This document shows positions 58,080 through 64,000 of a stretch of DNA of 64,000 bases, one piece after another. The notes under the pieces were generated by a model. That model made no database searches. It saw nothing but the letters and a program-made list of their open reading frames with translations, and was not told the origin of the DNA. The stretch is taken from NCBI GenBank assembly GCA_963989245.1, contig OZ022342.1, positions 68,045,430-68,109,429 on the forward strand. The letters run 5' to 3'. Source of the stretch: Nansenia antarctica. Taxonomy: Eukaryota; Chordata; Actinopteri; Argentiniformes; Microstomatidae. Position 1 is the stretch's first letter. Each line of letters begins with the position of its first letter. The position numbers and the translations under genes are program-made.

Positions 58080-59140
58080 ATGTCTGGCTTCATCTACTCG
58101 GCTGGAGCCAAAGCTCTTGCTGTACATGATGATGACCATACGCTCCAGTCTTCAGACATGGACATCTGTGTTGATCTGTTCAGGCTCCAAGGTGAGGGTG
58201 ACCAGGGTTTCTGTCAGATCTGGTGTTGCCTCCCAAGCTGCCCATGCACTTCTTTTCCCATAGCCCAGGAAGGCTGATCGCATCCTGTTAGCGCATGGAA
58301 GAGAGGTAAGGCCAGTGACTTCTTGGGACCAAGAGCATTGCAGATCTCGTGAACAGGAATGTCCCGGTAGTTCTTTCTGCAAGCAAAGCCAATCCAGAGC
58401 TCTGTGAGGCCTAGTGTGTTGAAGAAGCGGATTGCAAGGATTACAACATCGCTGTCAACCGTACAGACAAATGCCTTTTTATGGCCATTGGCCCCAGCCT
58501 GTGCCATGTGCAGAATATTCTAATGTCTGCTTCAGGATGGTTACAAGGCTGAAGTGCAGATATGTCATATTCAGGTCTGTTGGAGAGTACAACATCCCTC
58601 TTGGTAGAAAGGAGGAATTTACCCTGCATGTCATGCTTAGTGAGCTCATCGCTGATAAGTCCAAATAGTCTGTTTCATTCTCTTCATTCTTCAGGAAGTT
58701 GTTGTTCCAGTTATCCTTTGGAATAGGAGTTCTGCCATCTCCTACTTAAGTTCTTGACCCTGTTCTATGGGTAATTCAAGTAATTGAGTAATTCAAAATC
58801 AAATCAGTTTGATTTGTATGGCACATTTCTCACAAAATGTGACCCAATGCACTTCACATGATGACAGAACACTCAAGCAGGCAAGGCAAGCAGGCAAGGG
58901 CAAAAAACCTGTACACTGTGTATCCAGGAAAATTCTGGATATATTATAATAATTGGCCAGATCATTTGGACCATTACTGCGCCATCGAGCACAACTACAG
59001 TGCTTGCTGCTGATATGTTTTTTTCCCCCACATTCATGCATTCAAGAATGTCTGCCTTTGTGCCGCTGCGTAAAAGTCCTTGGTTGGAAATGCTGGGTGG
59101 CTCCCTCTGATTTTCAATCCTGAAGAATTTTGCCATGTCT
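58080..59140 (-). pseudogene. Decayed mobile-element-like gene (VDSDVVILA / HALTGCD family)
   Basis: Minus-strand pieces in order: AKFFRIENQREPPS, VVVLDGAVMVQMI, GKFLLSTKRDVVL, LQPCNHPEADIRI, TVDSDVVILAIRFFNTLGLT, ELWIGFACRKNYRDIPVHEI, SLALPLFHALTGCD, GKRSAWAAWEATPDLTETL. These blocks are shared by a repetitive protein family common in fish and cnidarian genomes; I remember the family, not its enzyme class. At least two frameshifts (near 58510 and 58280) break the frame. The 57780-58080 flank probably belongs to the same element. Confidence 0.75.
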
Positions 59141-60400
59141 GCATCGGGCCGGGATTAAAGGGAAAATAATAGTTAGGGGAGTCATGTTGTGCTTGTGAAT
59201 GCCATTTCTTTTTTGTTTGGCTTTTGGGTCAGGTCGATTGGCAAATGTCAATGTCTTTGCTGTGACGTATTGCGTCGGTCTTGCAGGTGTGATGGGTGCT
59301 GCCAAATGCATTGTACTTCTGACATTGACATTCTCGGTTGCAGGTTGGCATCTTCTGTATTAGCTGCACAGGGTTTGAGGAACTCTGGACCATGGAGGAC
59401 GATATCATTGAACACTCGTAAGGGTTCAGCAACAGATGTTGTGAGATAGTTGGACAGGAACTATGACACAATGAATGCCACAGGCTTTGGGTTGACATGA
59501 TCGAAGCTTTTTAGGACTCACTACTAAGGAGGAGCCAACGTCATACTTTTGAGCCCTTTTGACACAACAACTACTACAGTAGCTTCTATAGCGTTTGTGA
59601 TACATAGCATTATGTGTTTTAGGCGTTGCTGCAATACCTGAACCGTCATTCAACTGATCAATTGTAACATTAACAGAAGAAGGAAGAACTTTAGCAATAG
59701 CTAAGAAATCTTTTTTTCCCTTTCTAGTGATACAAGTCCTTCATTTTTGGGTCTTTGCAATGGTTCATCAGCATCTCATTGGCAGAGACAGCATAGGTCC
59801 CAATTAATGGTGCCGCTACTAGAGGTAGAGGAGGCTGGTGACTTCCAGAATTGAGGAGGCCAAATTTTTTCCCGCTTGCTCGCTTCACTCGCGATGGAAT
59901 GTTCCCTGTTCTTCTTATCTGTCTTTGTTAAAAAGTATTAATTTGTGTTTGGCGGTACTGAAGGGATTGGGACACTCTCAGGATGGTGGATGAAGCAGCT
60001 TTTATTGCCTGCACAATGGGTCATCAAATAAACAAAACAATTGGCATGAATCTCTGGTCCGCCTGCAGCAGCTATTGTCCCTTCTGCTCAGGCTCACAAC
60101 ATTCACCACAACATACTACATACAATCAATGACATGTCAAAAGCACTCAAACACTATTAGTCTAGCAGCAAGTCCTCAAAAAAGGCTTTAGTTTTCGAGA
60201 TACCCCTACCCGAGGTAGAACAAATGACAACAATGATTTTTCTTATCTTTAGGGTCTCCCATTAATGAAATTGATTGTTGTCAAATTTTATTTTTGGGGA
60301 AAAGATGTTTTTTTGGTTGTTCTTTAGAGCTACCCCAATCCCTGAAAAAGAGCCAAATTAGACCAGGCCGAATATGGGGAAGGTGACAAAAAAGCCAATA
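59140..60400. other. Possible further remains of the mobile element
   Basis: The minus-strand ORF 59229-59498 is Cys/Ser-rich without a certain match. A GAGGAGGCTGGTGAC segment at 59827 recalls a mobile-element end. Nothing firm. Confidence 0.3.
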
Positions 60401-60935
60401 ACTTGAGAATGATCACTCTTTTCCTCTTCAGATTTGCTGAGGTATGAACCAGGTGGTTGTCCTACATCACCAAATAGTCAGACAACTATTTACCTAAATA
60501 AATACTGAATTATAGTCCTGTAAACTTAGCTTTAGTTTAGACGGAAATTTTACTTTTTGGTGACAGGAACATAGGACTCCATCACTTTTCTCTCATTTAT
60601 CAGAAAAACAGAAATCCCTGAAAAATATATAATTACTGAATTGTCTAGGGTGCTATTGAACACTAACCAGTAGTTGTATGGAAATATCTCATACAGTTCT
60701 ATTGCAAATGAGATTTCTTTAGACATAGGCCTACCTCTTCTCTGATAGTCAAATTCCGAATGGGGGATAAGTGGCATAATAGCCTATAAGTTAAGAATGC
60801 TCACTCTAATGGTCATCATATTTGGAGAGGGAAATACCAGGTGGCTGAACTACATCACCAAATAGTCAGAATAAGAGTAACCCAATAAAATAAAGTGTAT
60901 TAGTTCTAAATTGCAAGCCTCTAAAACATAGGTGT
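60400..60935. repeat. Diverged tandem duplication
   Basis: The segment near 60400-60540 and that near 60790-60930 share GAATG-TCACTCT, ACCAGGTGG followed by CTACATCACCAAATAGTCAG, and AAATAAA-rich ends, about 390 bp apart. Confidence 0.75.
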
Positions 60936-60995
60936 AAATAGTACAGGTTTTATTAAAACTGGAACCTTAATTCAAAGTACAATTAAATAAAGTCC

Positions 60996-61421
60996 TCAAA
61001 CATTAGGGGACACATTTTGACATTCTGCACAGCAGGTGCAGAACTCTGTACAGGGAAGGCCAACAGAGAGGCACTGCCACTTTCCACTCTCTCCACACAT
61101 TGCATCTTTGCAATATAAGTGAGTGATGTCTCTCACTTCTGTCGGTGCTGGGGGTTTTGTAAAAAGGACAGGTTGAATGGCCCCATCTCTGATAATCCAC
61201 CCCTTGCCAATAGGACTCCATAACAGGGGTTTGGGCATGTGGTTGTGACACCATACCGCTGTCTGGAACATTGCTCTCTGCACATGCTGCTGAAATGCAT
61301 CCTCTGTTGGCGGCAGATTTGCAAAGGCTGTATCTGATGTTGATGCAATTATGAACCTCAGTTCATCCAGGTTTGTGCACATCAATCCATTTTCCATTTT
61401 CTTCTTTCCATAACATCTCAT
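60996..61421 (-). pseudogene. C-terminal part of the same mobile-element-like family, CXC-like cysteine-rich end
   Basis: An open 141-codon frame: MRCYGKKKMENG, NLDELRFIIASTSDTAFANL, PPTEDAFQQHVQRAMFQTAV, PPAPTEVRDITHLYCK and a cysteine cluster (CGESGKWQC, GLPCTEFCTCCAEC). The order LPPT…A..Q..W…PPAP…Cys-rich is that of the C-terminus of the family at 58080-59140; the cysteines resemble a tesmin/TSO1 CXC motif. It lacks its N-terminus and lies upstream (minus sense) of the other pieces, so it is probably a separate fragment. Its upstream edge coincides with the boundary of the duplicated GTSF1-like segment. Confidence 0.65.
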
Positions 61422-62300
61422 TGAGATTTCAATGTCTGCAACGGCAGACTACTCCTACAACAGTTATTCCACGACAAGCACTACAGTTCTTACCTTACTG
61501 CACTTGATCAGATGGTATGGGAAGCGGCTGCCACGGATCTGGTGGTTCTTGTCATATGGACACTGAAGGAGTTTGTTTGGGTCACTGGCATCTGTTATTT
61601 CTATGAGCAATGGTAAGAGAAATGTGAATGAGAAATCAACATCACTCAATTCAAACGTTGGGTAAAGTGTGGTTCTTTTTAAATATACATATAGTATATA
61701 AGATAGGAATATGTGAAAAAGATAGGAAGGACATCCTAAGAAAATCTGTCTTTTTCAATATTTTAACATATGGACATTTGATTTTAATTGTAACAATATT
61801 GAGAGATGGTGGCAATATAACTAAACAAATACAACTTGAAAAATCTTCAGTCTTAAAATTCAGATAGGCTATAGTTTTATGTAATAAAAATGAATAGTTT
61901 AAAGATAAAGTTGAATTTCATCATGTGTGTTCCATTTCTGCATAGCAGTGACACCTTGTTAGTTCTAGATTCTATTGATATAAATTCCAGTAATTAGCAT
62001 GTATATGTAAAGAGGTAAACCTTGATAACTTTTGAACCATACATGATTTTCTCATGCAATTCTCTATGTGATGGACATATTTATTTTAATCTAAAGTGAA
62101 AGCAAAATGATTTGTGTGGACACCCTACATAGGGTGTCCTAACTTTTTCCTCAGTAGGAATTGGCACCTTTGTTCATATTTTGTTATACATGATAAGTTA
62201 CATTTTCATTGTTTTTGGTTAAATTACATCACCTTTATCTATAGATATTGTTTGAAAGATCAAATATTGATGAAGTGTAAGAGGAATATTTCACAATGGT
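61417..62300. repeat. Tandem segmental duplication, copy A
   Basis: Nearly identical to 63055-64000: finger-1 exon plus about 0.7 kb of upstream intron. Differences are a few substitutions, small indels (for example TAATTGTAAC near 61786) and the absence of the LINE-tail insertion. Confidence 0.95.
61494..61600 (-). CDS. gtsf1-like: GTSF1-like finger-1 exon, duplicate A
   Basis: 107 nt, acceptor TTGCTCATAG, donor GTAAGA. It encodes EITDASDPNKLLQCPYDKNH, then QIRGSRFPYHLIKCSK. It differs from duplicate B by one visible residue (FPYH against FPNH). It can accept splicing from the 62326-62385 exon in frame (phase 1 to 1). No finger-2 exon follows it; about 70 bp on, the sequence changes to the mobile-element fragment. 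Confidence 0.8.
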
Positions 62301-63243
62301 TTCTTAAAGCTCGTGTTTAGCCTACCAGTGTCTTCGAAGCGTTGCACCTCCTCAATTGTAGCAGGAGGCGCAACGTCATCTGCCTCTGCAACAACAGAAA
62401 CAGCATTATTATTACAACATCATACAATAACCTTTCCTTGTTCCACACCCTGCTGGGCATGCTTTGAAAATTAAATGGTTGCCCGAATTAGGGACAGCTC
62501 CCCAATGCATTCAGTTATGCATAGAAATGATCAGTATGTCACTTAATTAGCACAGCATCTGTACATCTGAAATTTGCATTGGCTCAAGAGTGCATCAACT
62601 TCACACTGGGATATTTAGTCACTCACATTTAAAGTCATAAAAGCATCTTTGGGCTTGAATTAATCACAGGCCCAGCTCACTAGAGTACCGACCTGCATCC
62701 CAGTCCTCCTCACAATTGGTGTTTGGTGGTATCCAGGTGCTGACAGGGACGTGCCACTTGCTCTTCACCTCAGCACTGTCCACTGTTAACCAAAGAACCT
62801 GGTTAGACTCACTACAAGGAGCAAATGGGTTTTATTGACAAAGATAGTATCATTGAAGATACAACAACATTTAAATCTTACGGTATTCGCTATTCGCAGA
62901 TCTCCTGTCCTCACAGTTCAGGATGTGGTGTGATAGCTCATTTTTGGGCATCAGGTGGCGGGCATTGAAAGGGCAGGTTTTCAATGTATTGGCCAGTTCT
63001 GGGTGATTCTAAAAAGACGAAAAAGATGCTTTACGAAAAAGAGCATATTTGAGAACATCTCATTTGAGATTTCAATGTCTGCAACGGCAAACTACTCCTA
63101 CAACAGTTATTCCACGACAAGCACTACAGTTCTTACCTTACTGCACTTGATCAGATGGTTTGGGAAGCGGCTGCCACGGATCTGGTGGTTCTTGTCATAT
63201 GGACACTGAAGGAGTTTGTTTGGGTCACTGGCATCTGTTATTT
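61494..63243 (-). CDS. gtsf1-like: GTSF1-like gene (CHHC zinc fingers), partial
   Basis: Gametocyte-specific factor 1 proteins are small partners of PIWI proteins in transposon silencing, with two U11-48K-type CHHC zinc fingers that bind RNA (family knowledge). Exons on the minus strand: 63137-63243 (finger 1), 62882-63008 (finger 2), 62693-62782 (acidic EEDWDA, like CDEDWDK of GTSF1), 62326-62385 and, again, 61494-61600 (second finger 1). All junctions have GT/AG and the phases agree throughout. Finger 1 is C-x5-H-x9-H-x3-C (CPYDKNH…HLIKC); finger 2 is CPFNARH…HILNC. The 5' start lies beyond 64000 and the 3' end is unclear. It may be a real gtsf1 paralogue or a copy carried with mobile DNA. 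Confidence 0.8.
62326..62385 (-). CDS. gtsf1-like: GTSF1-like exon 4
   Basis: 60 nt, acceptor TGTTTCTGTTGTTGCAG, donor GTAGGC. It encodes EADDVAPPATIEEVQRFEDT. There is no family motif; it is supported by splice sites, phase and position. Confidence 0.65.
62693..62782 (-). CDS. gtsf1-like: GTSF1-like exon 3
   Basis: 90 nt, acceptor TTTGGTTAACAG, donor GTCGGT. It encodes LDSAEVKSKWHVPVSTWIPP then NTNCEEDWDA. The W-x-P…C-EEDWD pattern matches the acidic segment after the fingers in GTSF1. Confidence 0.8.
62882..63008 (-). CDS. gtsf1-like: GTSF1-like exon 2, CHHC finger 2
   Basis: 127 nt, acceptor CGTCTTTTTAG, donor GTAAGA. It encodes NHPELANTLKTCPFNARHLM, PKNELSHHILNCEDRRSANS then EY. Close to GTSF1 finger 2 (NHPDVANKLATCPFNARHQV in human, from memory), with all four metal ligands present. 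Confidence 0.9.
63137..63243 (-). CDS. gtsf1-like: GTSF1-like exon with CHHC finger 1, duplicate B
   Basis: 107 nt, same sites as duplicate A. It encodes EITDASDPNKLLQCPYDKNH and QIRGSRFPNHLIKCSK; the four ligands are kept (the HLIKC histidine follows N instead of Y). It joins exon 2 in phase 0 to give IKCSK-NHPEL, the natural GTSF1 junction. Confidence 0.9.
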
Positions 63244-63730
63244 CTATGAGCAATGGTAAGAGAAATGTGAATGAGAAATCAACATCACTCAATTGAAACG
63301 TTGGGTAAAGTGTGGTTCTTTTTAAATATACATATAGTATATAAGATAGGAATATGTGAAAAAGATAGGAAGGACATCCTAAGAAAATCTGTCTTTTTCA
63401 ATATTTTAACATATGGACATTTGATTTTAACAATATTGAGAGATGGTGGCAATATAACTAAACAAATAAAACTTGAAAAATCTTCAGTCTTAAAATTCAG
63501 ATAGGCTATAGTTTTATGTAATAAAACTGAATAGTTTAAAAGATCAAGTTGAATTTCATCATGTGTGTTCCATTTCTGCATAGCAGTGACACCTTGTTAG
63601 TTCTAGATTCTATTGATATAAATTCCAGTAATTTAGCATGTATATGTAAAGAGGTCAACCTTGATAACTTTTGAACCATACATGATTTTCTCATGCAATT
63701 CTCTATGTGATGGACATATTTATTTTAATC

Positions 63731-63799
63731 TAGATAGATAGATAGACTTTATTTGTCATTGTTACAGTACAGGTACCAAACAACGAAATTTAGGAGGGG
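63731..63799 (-). mobile_element. Short LINE 3' tail (family A) inserted in copy B only
   Basis: A TAGATAGATAGATA run, then GACTTTATTTGTCATTG, then CAGGTACCAAACAACGAAAT and TAGGAGGGG: the reverse complement of the last 50-60 bp of the tails at 8108-8337 and 54080-54357. Copy A has only TCTAAAGTGAAAGC at this point. Confidence 0.92.
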
Positions 63800-64000
63800 A
63801 AAGCAAAATGATTTGTGTGGACACCCTACATAGGGTGTCCTAACTTTTTCTTCAGTAGGAATTGGCATCTTTGTTCATATTTTGTTATACATGATAAGTT
63901 ACATTTTCATTGTTTTTGGTTAAATTACATCACCTTTATCTATAGATATTGTTTGAAAGATCAAATATTGATGAAGTGTAAGAGGAATATTTCACAATGG

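Larger units (their letters stand above)
63055..64000. repeat. Tandem segmental duplication, copy B (runs off the window)
   Basis: Partner of 61417-62300 at an offset of about 1643 bp, rising to about 1701 bp after the insertion at 63731-63799. The similarity still holds at the last base of the window. Confidence 0.95.

Noticed and set aside
58479..58668. Small separate genes on both strands
   Set aside because: Shadow frames of the mobile-element-like pseudogene on the minus strand.

Overview
The window is nuclear DNA of a ray-finned (teleost) fish. It has intron-split genes with GT/AG junctions, fish-type V-SINEs and tRNA-SINEs, Tc1-like transposons, L2/Rex-like LINE fragments, many palindromic MITEs and long microsatellites. 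The repeat set would suit a clupeiform or similar lineage, but I cannot fix the species.

The central gene, on the minus strand, is ptbp3 (polypyrimidine tract-binding protein 3, ROD1). Thirteen coding exons from 40014 down to 16215 join in frame at consensus splice sites. Read from the internal ATG of exon 3 they give 1563 nt (520 aa plus stop), covering four RRMs and ending in the family C-terminus SFSKSTI. A probable first coding exon (ATGGATGG then GTATGT) lies at 53582-53589 in CpG-enriched DNA. The tiny exon 2 expected between them was not found. By PTBP1 numbering, exon 9 (75 nt, skippable in frame) and exon 11 (34 nt, frame-shifting when skipped) are kept, so the known PTBP splicing-autoregulation layout is probably present. 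CU-rich repeats lie on the sense strand of introns 7 and 9. The 3'UTR probably runs from 16214 towards about 9930.

Layout. 1-3480: no recognised gene, perhaps the 3' end of a plus-strand neighbour. 3667-7100: inverted arms enclosing about 3.2 kb of a 31-bp minisatellite. 7110-9930: intergenic, with a LINE tail. 9931-53900: ptbp3, with introns full of SINEs, MITEs and two Tc1-like elements that carry nested SINEs. 54000-57100: LINE fragments and SINEs. 57800-61420: decayed minus-strand pieces of a mobile-element-like protein family (HALTGCD block, cysteine-rich C-terminus). 61494-64000: a minus-strand GTSF1-like gene with CHHC zinc fingers, whose first-finger exon and upstream intron are duplicated in tandem.

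The most notable items are the minisatellite-bearing foldback element with CpG-decay variants, the self-nested 125-bp MITE with 3-bp target duplications, and the phase-compatible duplication of a GTSF1-like zinc-finger exon beside remnants of a mobile-element-like gene.
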